The notes beneath the pieces are model-generated. The model was not told the DNA's origin, searched no databases, and worked only from the letters and a program-made list of their open reading frames with translations. Made by a program: the position numbers and the translations under genes. 64,000 bases of DNA from Strigamia acuminata (lineage: Eukaryota > Arthropoda > Chilopoda > Geophilomorpha > Linotaeniidae). The DNA is taken from contig OX442324.1 in assembly GCA_949358305.1 (NCBI GenBank), positions 2,920,001 through 2,984,000 on the forward strand. Direction: 5' to 3'. Positions 33,763 through 50,435 of this stretch are shown piece after piece (within the stretch, counting starts at the first letter, position 1; each line of letters starts with the position of its first letter).

Positions 33763-35951
33763 ATATCTCAATTTTCAATTTTTAATCTCTCGAATTTGGA
33801 CTCAAATCTTTGCAATTTTGATATTTGCTTCTGCACAGTTGCAATATAGGGAACAATGCAATAAAATTTTAACAAGAGATGACATTTGGAGGTGTTTTTC
33901 AATTTAAAAAAAATCCAATTTCAATCACTTAACGTTTTTTTTTTTTTTAAATTTAAAACAATATTTAAATATAAAAATCTTCAATAAAACAAAACCTCCA
34001 ATCAATCTTTCTCATTATTTCTATTTAAAACAAAATATATTCATCTACTTTCACCGACAGTTCAGCGTAGATCAAACGACATCTTGAGACCAGTTCGCTG
34101 TAAATTCTATTCTAATATCCTGTTACACTTAGAAAACAAAGTAAAATCCTTTCTAACGACTCAAGATATGTGTTTGGAGCCCCCAATAAAATAAATTATA
34201 TAAACAAAGAAATAAATACATAAACAACAAAGAAAAATTCATTACAAAATAATTCATGACCCTTCACCTGCAGAAGGCTTACCTCAACCTTAATGCAGGC
34301 CGTAGATGATTGGAAACAACTTGGAAAATTATTATTTACTTGTCTGGGTTTAATAGGGACAGTCACTATAGGAATAAAGGTTAATTACCTTAGAATGTAC
34401 GCGTCGATGTTATCGTTGCGCGAGTAGCTTAGGATTACGCATTTCACTATCTTCAGGAGACTTTCCCATTTCAATCTGAAATTATAAACATTTTCAATTA
34501 GTGTCATATGAGCATTAGATGTTACTGATTTTACTGATAAGTTTTAGTCACGTAGTTTTCATGTCTGTCTTTTTTTTTCTTTTTTTTTTTTAGAAAAAAT
34601 TCGTTTTTCATGAAATTTTTCAAAATTGGCGAATTGCAAATGGCGCCCAATTGTGGGTGTAGGAAAAATAGATTTTTAATTAAAAGATTTTTAATTTTCT
34701 CTTAAACAAATAACGTACTGGGAGTGGAAAGTTTTCGTCACTTAGTTTGAGTTTCTGTCGTTTTTTTATTTTGAAAAATTCGTTTTTCGTGAACATTTTT
34801 GGCGAAATGCAAATGGCGCCCAAATGTGGGTGTAGGGGAAATGGATTTTTTTCTTTAAAAAATTAGATAACTAAAATAAATAACCTTCTGGTCTTTTTAT
34901 TTATTTAATTGCTTCTGGTTTCTTTCTTTCTTTTTTTTTTTTTTTTTGCACTAAAATTCTTTCAATTACTTCAATTATTTCAATTTTCCGAACATTTTAA
35001 ATGTTTTTTGGTGGAAAAAAAAAATAAACAAAAAAAATTGCTCCATTTTGTCGAAGAATCGATTTTTTTTTATATCTATTTCTAGCACTGGCAAACATTT
35101 ATTAGACGAAAATAAAAAAACACAAAAAAAAAAAAACCCATTAGGATTCCCTCAAGTGAAGAATCGAATTTCCACGAAGCTAAGCCTAATTAGTAAACCC
35201 ACACAAAATCTAGATAAACACGAGAATAATATCGCAGAAACATAAACCGAAATTGATTTTTCCAAACATTTCCTAAAAACCAAAACCAAAAAAACAAAAA
35301 CTCGGAATTTGCCCGTTGCATCACATTTACACATTTATCACGTGACAATCTGATGAATCGATACCAAAATTCTTTGTTCGCATTCACAACATCCCACACT
35401 TTATCCATCCATTTTTATCCAAACCACATATTGATTTCTAACCCACACATCAAAAGCAACCATGACCTTGGCTCGTTCTTCAAAACAACAATTTCACACA
35501 CCAAAAAATAAAAAACCAAAAAAACCAAAAAAAAAAAAAAACCAAAAAAAATCTACAAATCTACAAATTAAAAAAGGAAAAAACACGTCGACTTGTAAAA
35601 AAAATTAATTTACACCAAGGCTAGCTGGAATTTCTCACATTACATAAGTAAAAAGGCGAATTGAAGTGGCAAAAACGCAAAAAAAATGAAGCGAAAAATG
35701 TTGGTCGTCTTAAAGCTGAATGATGGTCGCAGCGCGCGTCGAGGTTTGAATTTCGGCGTGACATTTTAAACATATATCGATCGGGGCTCGAATGACGCAC
35801 CTGAAAGAAGGAGATTGATTTTTCTTAGCGATTTCGGTTCTTACCTCGGTACATCACGCAAATCGGTGTCTTCAATGTCACCATCTTTACACGTGAACCA
35901 AACCTCGAGTAACTTCTCGGTACCTTCGAAAAAATTATCGCTGCTTGCCAT
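31099..35951 (-). CDS. AMD1: S-adenosylmethionine decarboxylase proenzyme
   Basis: Exons, first to last: 35845-35951, 34389-34475, 32162-32288, 31983-32085, 31624-31919, 31487-31561, 31302-31382 and 31099-31236. They give 337 residues in one frame (human 334). The self-processing site is LSESSMFVS: cleavage between E66 and S67 should make the beta chain and turn the serine into the pyruvoyl cofactor. Other family stretches are [41 protein letters not shown] in the form [10 protein letters not shown], and [15 protein letters not shown]. The enzyme supplies aminopropyl groups for spermidine and spermine. The 5' leader holds a tiny upstream frame ATG TTA TAA near 36065; the vertebrate regulatory peptide is not seen. 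Intron 32289-34388 holds a MITE. Confidence 0.96.
33571..33731. mobile_element. 161-bp pogo/Tigger-like MITE in AMD1 intron
   Basis: Starts CAGTGGAACGTCGATTATCC and ends GGATAATCAGCGTTCTACTG, an imperfect terminal inverted repeat of about 24 bp. It is flanked by TA on both sides and is inserted inside a TAAA microsatellite. Terminal sequence of the CAGT-GGAAC-TCGATTATCCGAA type is typical of pogo/Tigger relatives. Confidence 0.88.
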
Positions 35952-36452
35952 TTGGCTTCAACTGTGGGTATACCAGTCAACTGAATGTGTCGATAATCAA
36001 TTTGGGAATGGTTTATAGCTTGCAGTATATCTGGATATTCGGAGTGCCGGGGAACCTTATAACATAAAAATTTGATGGGATCGAGTGAAAACCTGAAACG
36101 GATAATGTTGCGGACGAATTTTTATATATACTGACATCTGGTGCTAGATAAGTGATATTAATCGGTTGGAAATAGTCAAGTCATCGTTCATGTGATAGTT
36201 ATCACGTTTTTTTGATTTATTAGGATCATTTTTTTTCGTTTTATTTTTTAAAATGAAAAAATAAAATGCAATTGGATGGGATTTTAGTCTATTTTTTTTT
36301 CTCCTATTGTGTGTAGAAAAATACGAAATGCAAATTTATGCGTCGGGTCTTTCATTCCTGGTTTTCGTAGCAGCCGGAACAAAAGCGGAGACCTTATGTT
36401 GTCTTCAAGCACAGTGGGGCAATAGTTGCCATAATTTTACCTCAAAACACAC
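35952..36452. promoter_or_regulatory. Divergent intergenic region AMD1/CDK8
   Basis: 501 bp between the two start codons hold both promoters and leaders. No coding exon found. Confidence 0.5.
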
Positions 36453-38909
<2,457 letters not shown>

Positions 38910-40146
38910 TTACAGCATTAATTTAGCCCTAGATTAATACTGTAATTAAAATTGGCCGTGGTTTTCATTCAATTAAATGCAATGATTGTACAAAATTTAA
39001 AATTTAATTACCGCAACTAACTTTTATAATAATGTTTGTTTTTTTCCCTTTTGTTTTGTATTAACGTCTAAAAACTGCCAATCATGTAAAGAATTTCTTT
39101 TTTTGTTAACATTTTTTTGTTTTCTCCTGTTCATATACAAACTGTACAGTAGCATTGACAAATTAACCATGTATTGTAATAATAAATTCAAATGAAATCA
39201 AGGTCTTAAACTTTTTATGCTATAATCAATTTTTTGAGAAGGGGTACACCAACAATTCACAAAAAAAGAAAGGAAAAAAAATATATATATCTGACGAAAC
39301 TACAAAAAAAAAAAACACGGGCACAGCGAGTTGAGGATAATCATGAAAAAATAAAGCTCCATTTAAAAATACTCTGATATAGTTCGGAAGTACACGTATA
39401 AGCGGAACAGAAAATTTTGGAATGAAATCGTCGATATTTTCAATTAAATAACAGATGTATCGAAGAATAAAACACTCGAAAATCCTTCACATCGCAACAA
39501 TTACTAGAACTACTAAATTATTTAACAACCTAAAAAAAAAATAAGATGAATTATGACTTAAAGTGCAACACGACATGAAAGTATAAAGTCACAATTTAGG
39601 AAGCAAAAACAACGTTTTCAGTTTACATTATGTACATTGAACGTTTCAGGTATATAATATATAATGTTTTTTATTTATTTATTTATAATAAATCATATAT
39701 ATGCTTTGTATAAATTTTGTATAGTAAAAGATGCAATTTTGGTCTTTTTCTACCAAATCAAAACTCAATTTTAAAACTCCTTGTTTTTAACAAGTCAGCT
39801 AAAAAAAAAAAAAAAAAAAAAAAAACCCTTTCGACACTCGGACTAGTTTTTCTTTTCTCAATATTAAAATTTCATGTTAAAATAGCAAGTGTTTAAAAAT
39901 ACGAATATAATCCAAGAAAATAAAATATAAAATTAAAAACAAAAAAAAAACACTTCAAATTTTTTTTTTTTTATCTTTCTTCTTAGTAATATTAAACGAT
40001 ATGCATAAGATAATTGCAAAGTTCGTGCAACAAACATTCAAGTAACCAGTACTTAAAAATGTTCCAAGAATTTCAACTTTTTTTTTTTTTTTTTACTTTT
40101 TCTATATTTTCCTGTTGGCCAGCCAAAGGTGCACTGTTGAGGCGAT
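38910..40146. other. Convergent 3' ends of CDK8 and Scm
   Basis: Contains A-runs (39800-39825), T-runs (39960-39975, 40080-40094), a TA-rich segment near 39650-39690 and several AATAAA signals (for example 39181). No exon seen. Confidence 0.5.
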
Positions 40147-43559
<3,413 letters not shown>

Positions 43560-44250
43560 TTTCGTCCGCTTTCAAACACTTGACAAACCGAACTTGCTCG
43601 TTGTTGTCATTCGTTTAGAATCGCAGCAACCTGAAAGAATTCGTCCACTGATTATTATAAATGGAACAGCACGAGGTTCCCGCGCGATTATTGAACAATT
43701 TCCTTCTGCTATTTCGTACGGGCGCCAAAATAGGCCTAGTCGTGTGGCGTCACACGTTTTCGTCCTTCGGTTTACACCTGCCATCCGGCTTTTTTCAATG
43801 TTAGAATAGCGAAATTAAAAAATCGTACTTTGGGAAAAAATCTTGTGCGACTGTTTGGGCGCAGAAATCGTCCGGCGAAATCGTCAAAGTCCGAGTTTAA
43901 TCAATTTGACAACTCATTAGCCTACCTCTCACTTTTGCGCCAAATCGTCCATTTTCATCTAAAAATTTGCTCCGCTTGATCCGGAACAAACTCTCGAAGC
44001 GGTTTGACGCCTTCTTATTGGTTCAACGCGGACGATTCGCAAATGACTAAAAGCATTCGCAATTAACGTCATCATTTTCCATTTTTCGACCAATAGGAAT
44101 CCTCGTTCCGGAATACCCACGCTGCTATTTTGCTGGTCACGATTTTTATCTATATATACGAATATACGATCCATGTGAGACGCAGTTCGCATTCTGTTTT
44201 GTAAAATTTCCCGAGTTTGCTCTTTTCTCACGCTTTAAATCAAACACGAA
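43560..44250. promoter_or_regulatory. Divergent intergenic region Scm/ISCU
   Basis: 691 bp between start codons. A probable leader intron of Scm ends at an acceptor near 43632 (TTTCAG on the minus strand). The sequence is less AT-rich than its surroundings. No other gene seen. Confidence 0.5.
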
Positions 44251-44907
44251 ATGGCTTTAATTCGTCACATGTCGCGTAGTTTATCGCCGATAATTCGAGA
44301 CAAAACGACAGTTATTCGATCTTCCAGTTACCACAAAAATGCAAGTGAAATTTCTTAATTTTTAAATAAATGGCGACTAATTTTTTTTTAATTTTTTTTT
44401 TTAATTGTTGAAATTAAAATTGATTCCGATATTTTTCAATTTAATTTCCCGTTTAGGTGCTTGATCATTACGAGAATCCCCGAAACGTAGGGACACTTGA
44501 CAAGAACGACGAACAGGTCGGCACCGGCCTCGTCGGAGCCCCGGCTTGTGGCGACGTGATGAAATTGCAAATCAAAGTGGACAAGGACGGCAAAATCATC
44601 GACGCGAAATTCAAAACGTTCGGCTGTGGTTCCGCCATTGCCAGCAGTTCATTGGCGACCGAATGGATCAAGGGAAAGACTGTTAAAGAAGCAATGACGA
44701 TCAAGAATACTCAAATCGCCAAGGAACTGTCCCTTCCACCCGTCAAACTGCATTGTTCAAGTGAATTTCCCATCGGATGATCAATTTTTAAGACGAAAAA
44801 TGTATAAAATTTCCCTTTTCTTTGCAGTGTTGGCCGAGGACGCGATCAAGGCGGCTTTGAAGGACTACACGGTCAAACGAGAGACGTTGGATAAGGCGAG
44901 GAAGTAG
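44251..44907 (+). CDS. ISCU: Iron-sulfur cluster assembly scaffold ISCU
   Basis: Exons 44251-44340, 44457-44760 and 44828-44907 give 157 residues. The three cluster-ligand cysteines are present: C61 in GAPACGDVMKLQI, C87 in KTFGCGSAIASSS, C130 in LPPVKLHCS, with the chaperone-binding LPPVK just before the last. The N-terminal RHMSRSLSPIIRDKTTVIRS is basic, a mitochondrial import signal. ISCU is the scaffold on which the NFS1 complex with frataxin builds 2Fe-2S clusters in the matrix. Intron 1 (44341-44456) begins GCAAGT. Using the nearby GT instead would shift the frame into a stop, whereas the GC donor gives YHKN-VLDHYENPRNVG, the family sequence. Confidence 0.96.
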
Positions 44908-45228
44908 TTCGAACCGAATCCGACAAACCCAAGACATATTTTTCAATAGTTCGCTGCAATTCTATTATTAAGAGAGATTTTCTTTTTCTTTTTCGATTAT
45001 CTTCCTTAGGTTTCGTTGAATAGCATTCAAATCCAAAGATTGATGTTAAATATGTATATATAAGTCAATAAAAATAGCGCATTAGAAAAAAAACAAAATT
45101 GGTTTGGTGAAAAATTCATTGTTTAGTATACAAAAAATAAAAATGAGGAAAGTGCATGATGCGATAATAAATAGAATCTATTCTTGATGTTAGAATAAAT
45201 TAAAAAGAAGTGTGTCGATTTTTCCTTT
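44908..45228. other. Convergent 3' ends of ISCU and ARL13B
   Basis: 321 bp holding both 3'UTRs; AATAAA at about 45066 on the plus strand fits ISCU polyadenylation. Confidence 0.5.
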
Positions 45229-46810
45229 TCATTTTTGCTCAAAATGGACGGCTTCGAGTTCTTCGGCCAAACCCCATGTGCCAGTCATGGACGGCGAAGA
45301 CTTTGGTGGCGAAACAATCGGTGTGAGAACCGCACCGGAACGGATTTGGACGGGAGGAAGTTCGTCGGATGCATCCAGAGGAGCCGTTTTGTTGTGTTTT
45401 CCAAACCGTTTCTTCTTGTTTTTCAGTTTGTTGTCCAATAAAACTATTTAGTTGAAAAAAAAATAAAAATTAAAATAAAATAAAATAAAAAAATTAAAAT
45501 TTTAATAATCTTTTTGTACATGGTTTATCTGAATCCTTATCCGTCACAAAGCCGTTAATTAAAATCTGCTCGGGTTGTTTGCGCGGCAGGCGCGCGCTAT
45601 TGGTCAGAATGGTTTCTTCGATCGAGTTGTGGTCGCCCTTATCGGGAATTCGAAATTTCTTTTTCTTCTCGTCGAGTTCGGCCTGAAAAATGAATAAAAT
45701 AGGAATTTTTAAATGATGAAAATAATGAAAATAATGAAAATATTCACCTTGATGTCGCCAATAGGTCTAAAAGGGTCATCGTCCACCTCTTGGACACCGC
45801 CTGAATGTTCTTCGTTCTCATTCTCGCCATTTTTATCCCTTTCTTCTCGGATTTTTCGAACTCGTTCTAATCGTTCGGACCTCTCTCGTTCCTCGCTTTC
45901 CTTTTGCAATGCGACGGCTTGTGCGACTCTTGCCGACAAACTCACGTAGTTGTGTGCAACTGTACCGACCAACCAATGAAAACCATCGATGATTGCCATG
46001 TCAATTTTGCCTTTGCGTCCGACCGCAGAACATGTTTCCTAAAAGCAAAGTATTAATTAGAAATTGTCACAATTGTACGGTAAAATTGGTATTAGTTACG
46101 ATTTTTGTGACACATTTGTGTTCGTTCACCAATTTCTCCAAATTTAGAGCCTCGCAAATATCAATTTCGTCAATAGCGCTGTTCGAGTCTTGTTTATTTG
46201 CCAATCTGGATGAAATAGAAGATTTAATGATAAATAAATCAATTCTCGTTATATACTTACAACAAAATTGGTTTTCCAGCAATTTTTGAACTCTTAATCA
46301 GTTCGCTGAAAACATCTCGACTTTCTTCGAGTCTTTTCGAATCGCTTGCGTCAATGACGAAAATCAAACCGAATGCTTCAGCAAAATAATTTTTCCAAAT
46401 ACCACGAATTCTTGGTCCACCTCCTAAATCGTATATTGTGATGTCGTATTTGCGATGATGCGGTTTCACGCACGAAAAACCAACCGTCGGAGCTGTTTGT
46501 CCGATATTTTCAACTGGTTCTAAACAAAATCAAATCAAATCAAATTAAATTAAATTAAATTATCAAATAATTGTTTTTTTTGTTTATTTTTTTTTTACCT
46601 TTCAGTAGGCATTTAGTGGTGCAGGTTTTTCCAGCATTGTCCAATCCAAGCATCAACAAAGTCATTTTTCTAATATTAAAAAAATTAAAATAAAACAAAA
46701 TTAAAAAATTGGAAAATTCATTTTAATTACTTTTTTTGTTTCTTCCGCCGACAAATTAATGATAAGCAAACACCCATGTCAGTAGCTGGTTCGGTATTTT
46801 GAGTTGGCAT
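45229..46810 (-). CDS. ARL13B: ADP-ribosylation factor-like GTPase 13B
   Basis: Exons 46731-46810, 46599-46669, 46261-46519, 46100-46205, 45748-46038, 45520-45682 and 45229-45443 give 394 residues in one frame. GTPase motifs: P loop GLDNAGKT (residues 35-42), switch I APTVGF, switch [18 protein letters not shown] with Gly in the usual Gln position (an ARL13B hallmark), and NKQD. A charged coiled coil follows ([20 protein letters not shown]), then a proline-rich tail. A second in-frame ATG at 46777 would start [11 protein letters not shown], with a myristoylation/palmitoylation-type start, and may be the true N terminus. ARL13B works in the ciliary membrane and activates ARL3. I do not see the vertebrate RVxP ciliary signal. 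Confidence 0.95.
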
Positions 46811-47095
46811 TTTAGATTTCACACTTGAAATAAGGCATACTTTACACTAGTAAGTAGCAAAGGAAAAATTGACACAAGCTGCTAGCAACCATATTGTTTA
46901 AGCTACGGTATGTCGTCTGCGCCATCTAGTGTAAGAATTTCTTTCTGGTTTTTATTGAATAAATGTAAGTCAGCGTTTAATTACGTCGCTGAAATTTGGT
47001 TGAGACGGTTGTTTAACTTTTTAAAAAAATATGTAGATGGATTTTTTATGATTATAATTACATTAAAAAGGTATTTCAGTGCTCCATCCACCGTA

Positions 47096-47179
47096 GTCAG
47101 AATGGCCGAGTGGTCTAAGGCGCCAGACTTAAGTTCTGGTCCTCAATTGAGGGCGTGGGTTCGAACCCCACTTCTGACA
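47096..47179 (+). tRNA. tRNA-Leu (anticodon UAA)
   Basis: 84 nt fold into a class II tRNA. Acceptor stem GTCAGAA/TTCTGAC, A box TGGCCGAGTGG, anticodon arm CCAGA-CTTAAGT-TCTGG with TAA at positions 34-36, long variable arm around TCCTCAATTGAGGG, and B box GGTTCGAACCC. The discriminator base is A, as expected for leucine. A run of T from 47188 on is a pol III terminator. No intron. Confidence 0.97.
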
Positions 47180-47290
47180 AACTGGAATTTTTTTTTTTTA
47201 TTATTTGTTACCGGTAAATGATTAATGTTTTAATTTTGCTTCAAATAATTAAAATTGTTTAAAATTATCGAAAATGGCTTGTCTTAACAA

Positions 47291-47374
47291 GTCAGGATGG
47301 CCGAGTGGTCTAAGGCGCCAGACTTAAGTTCTGGTCCTCAACTGAGGGCGTGGGTTCGAACCCCACTCTTGACA
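47291..47374 (+). tRNA. tRNA-Leu (anticodon UAA), second copy
   Basis: Differs from the first copy at only a few positions: acceptor GTCAGGA/TCTTGAC with one G-T pair, and CTCAACTGAG in the variable arm. Anticodon TAA, A and B boxes intact. T-rich terminator after 47380. It lies 111 bp after the first copy, a tandem duplication. Confidence 0.97.
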
Positions 47375-48593
47375 AACTCTTTTCTTTTATCTTTTTTTTT
47401 TTAAAGTAAAACAAAACTAATCAAAGTTTTCTTATTTTTTTTCCTTCCAGATCCAGAGTTCTCTTTTATTGATGTTGTTATTATTATTTTATTTTTTGAG
47501 AATTGTCAACAATTTTTTTTTTCCTTCAAATAAAGCAACAAATTTAATTTTCTACCTCCAAACAAAAGATTAAGAAAAAATCTCTTGTTTTGGTCTGTAA
47601 TTTTATTACATAAACCCATTCCATTTTCTGCCAAAACGTGGACAAAAATGTGCAAAAAATTCGCAACAGATGGCAGCAAATTAGCGATTTGATCTCTTTT
47701 ATGCTCGTGTATGCTGACGTGCAGGTTTTGTGCATTATTCTTTTGTACAAAATGATTATGAATGATTATAAATTTGTAGGTCAACGCTAAATAACAATGC
47801 ATTAGGTCGGGCCCTTCTCGCAGCCCTTTTTAGGGCCCTAATTGAAATAAAATGTCCAAAAATATATATTTTTTTTAAACTTTTTTCTTGAGCAAAAATT
47901 GTTGTTTTGGAATTAGGGTCCCCTCCGCAGCCCCATAGGGTCCTTCTACTACAAAGAATCTATAAACTCGCTCCTGTTGTGTATACCTGCAAACAGAAAA
48001 ATCGGATACTGATAATTCACTGTTGTTTTTTGGATTTTAGTTTGTTTTTATTTCTTTGTAAATGAACGACAACAGAACTAAAGAGAATAACCAACACTTG
48101 AAAGCCATGTAAGACACAGTATGCTAATACCATCAATCAAGAGAGAGCTTTTTATTCTCTTTGGAATGAAGAGAACTTGTTTTTAATGAGTTTTAATTAA
48201 ACTAAATACCAGCAACAATCACGAATGGAAGGTCTTCGCCGAACGTGAGTTGGACGGAAACGGCGAATTAAATCAGAAGAGAAGTTAATTTAAAGTCTAA
48301 TATTGCAATTTAAAAATCAATTTCAAATCATCTAAAAATTTACCAAATCAACTGCAAATCCAAAAATTTACCAATTCAGCATTTGGATTTTTCTTGTCTT
48401 GTTCACTGGAAAAAAATGTAAATTTCCAAACATTTCAAGTTGGAAATTTATATGGAAATTTTGAATTTACTATCATGAGAAAATTTGATGTAAATACACG
48501 TTGCATTCATGTCGCTTACACGTTGTATTCCCGTCGCATTCGCATTCAGGTCTCATTCTTATTTTCATTCGCATTGCCAATTGAATTGCCCTC
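47375..48593. other. Gene-free interval between tRNA genes and hAT relic
   Basis: No coding exon, RNA gene or clear repeat seen. A small palindromic segment with GGGCCC occurs near 47808-47835 and a related GGGTCCC segment near 47926. Confidence 0.4.
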
Positions 48594-49138
48594 ATGTCTG
48601 ATTCTGTGTGTAATCATTTTATAAAACAAGATAATGGAGATACAGCAAAATGCCAGATCTGTCCAAACAAAGTTTTATGTTGCAAAGGATCGTCAACAAG
48701 TGGTCTAATATGACACCTACAGAGCAAACATAATATAATTTCAATGATAGCTTGGAATTGGATACCGAATCCAATGTTTTTGAAGAAGAAGCTCGCTCTA
48801 GTTCTAGTGCTTCGACCAATTTAGAGGTCAAGCTATTTAATGCAATAAATGCTGCGCAGAACCCCAAATTTCAAACAACAACTTTTATGGATGAAAAGAA
48901 AGTTTTTCACAAAGAAATTCAAATTTATGAGGCTACTGGAACTGGAAGCATCACACCTACTATTCAAAAGCTTTTGGATGCATTACTAACAATACAGCCT
49001 ACATCGATTGAAAGTGAGAGAGCGTTTTCTTCGTCGGCCAATTTTTGCACAAAAAAGCGATCTTCATTGAGTGATTTTTCACTGAATGCTCTCTTTTTTT
49101 TAAAAGCATACTTTTTTCATTTGCAAGAGGGTAATTAA
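48594..49138 (+). pseudogene. hAT-type transposase relic (BED finger joined to dimerisation tail)
   Basis: From the ATG at 48594 the frame reads HFIKQDNGDTAKCQICPNKV and then HLQSKHN, a BED-type zinc finger, but a TGA lies between the CxxC and the histidines. A second frame from about 48752 ends in IQPTSIESERAFSSSANF and SLNALFFLKAYF, the C-terminal dimerisation region of hAT transposases. The catalytic RNase-H core between them is missing, so only about 540 bp remain of a gene normally near 2 kb. It is dead. Terminal inverted repeats were not located with confidence. Confidence 0.8.
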
Positions 49139-50435
49139 CAGTTGTTCTATTTTTTTTTTAAATAAAATGTCTTTTTAATTTTTTTTTAGTGTTTTTAGTG
49201 TTTTCAGTGTAAAAATACATTATTCCTCGAAAAAAAAGAATGGGAAAAATGAACCTTTAGTAACGGTAAGTGTAAACAAAACTAAAAGCTTAAGTTAAAT
49301 AAGAATAAAATCTCATAAAACATTACAATGAAAACTAATTGCAAAATGATGTACCGGTAAAGTAAAAAAAACAAACAATTTAAATGATAAATAAAAAATT
49401 TGAGCTAGTTGTATTTAAAATTTTAAAAATGAAGGGTAGTAGATTTTTTTATATTTATATTTATTTTGTAGAAAACTTGGAAACATATTGGAAACATATA
49501 GAAAATATATTGTAAAATTTCAAATTTTCACAATTGTAAAAAAAAAGTCGTGGAAATGGTCTCTATCCTAGATTGTAAAAATATTGAGAAAAAAACTTAT
49601 TTTCAATTGATTGTAAATCTAATTTCTAAAGTTGTAAAATCCAGTGGTTCTCCTACAGCTTTCATACGCACAGCAGAACTCCATTTGCTAAACTGCAACA
49701 CAAAACAATTCAGTTTTCCAAAATTAATAAAATAAAATACCAAAACAAGCTTTTCCAAAATTAATAAAATAAAATACCAATCAAGCTTGAGAATTTTTCT
49801 AAAACTTCAATGCGAATTTCCATCAATACCAACACTTATCTTACTCCCATGACTAAAAAAAAAATCATCCTTTAACATAGAATAGAACACCCAATCGCCA
49901 CCATTTTCTGCTTTCTTTTTTCAAAAAGCTGTGCAAGCTATCCAGCCGACTACTATTTGTAATTAATACACAGAATTTCTCTAACGTTCGAGACAATAGA
50001 AAGAATTATAAAAATTTATAAAGATGGCGGAAAAAGAATGGCAGGGCGCGAGACCTCGCTGTACACCGCACCGTGACCACGCGAGATTTCATTCGAAATC
50101 GCGTAGAAAAATATATAGCAAAGCAAAATGTGAGAGTTTAGACATACTTAACCCCACTTACAATTTTTTTTTCTTCAAATATCTCAACGTTATTTACCCG
50201 TTGCTACAGTAACAATTATTGCAAATTCAGCATTCCTTTATGGAATTTGGTCAGGAAAATGTAGGAAAATGTAGAGAAAATTGATGAATCGATTAGCATT
50301 ATGAGAAAACCGAAAATGTAGAAAACTTCTAGAATACCATCCAACATTTGTTGGAATCTTCGAGATTCAGGTAAAAACAAAACGTGATCCAAACCAATTT
50401 CAAATGCCCAAAATCTCTTAAAAGCAGAATTCAAC
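49139..50435. other. AT-rich interval before LRR gene
   Basis: Contains a 34-bp direct duplication at about 49713-49782 (TTTTCCAAAATTAATAAAAT + AAAATACCAA). A 62-codon frame starting at 50024 (MAEKEWQGARPRC) has a good start context (AAGATGGCG) but no family match I know, so it is not called as a gene. CAGTGGTTCTCC at 49642 resembles a hAT terminus. Confidence 0.35.

Noticed and set aside
49642-49660. CAGTGGTTCTCC as right terminus of the hAT relic
   Set aside because: No matching inverted copy or 8-bp duplication could be found upstream of 48594.
50024-50212. 62-residue frame with good start context (AAGATGGCG)
   Set aside because: No homology recognised and it runs into AT-rich low complexity; could be a first exon but cannot be supported.
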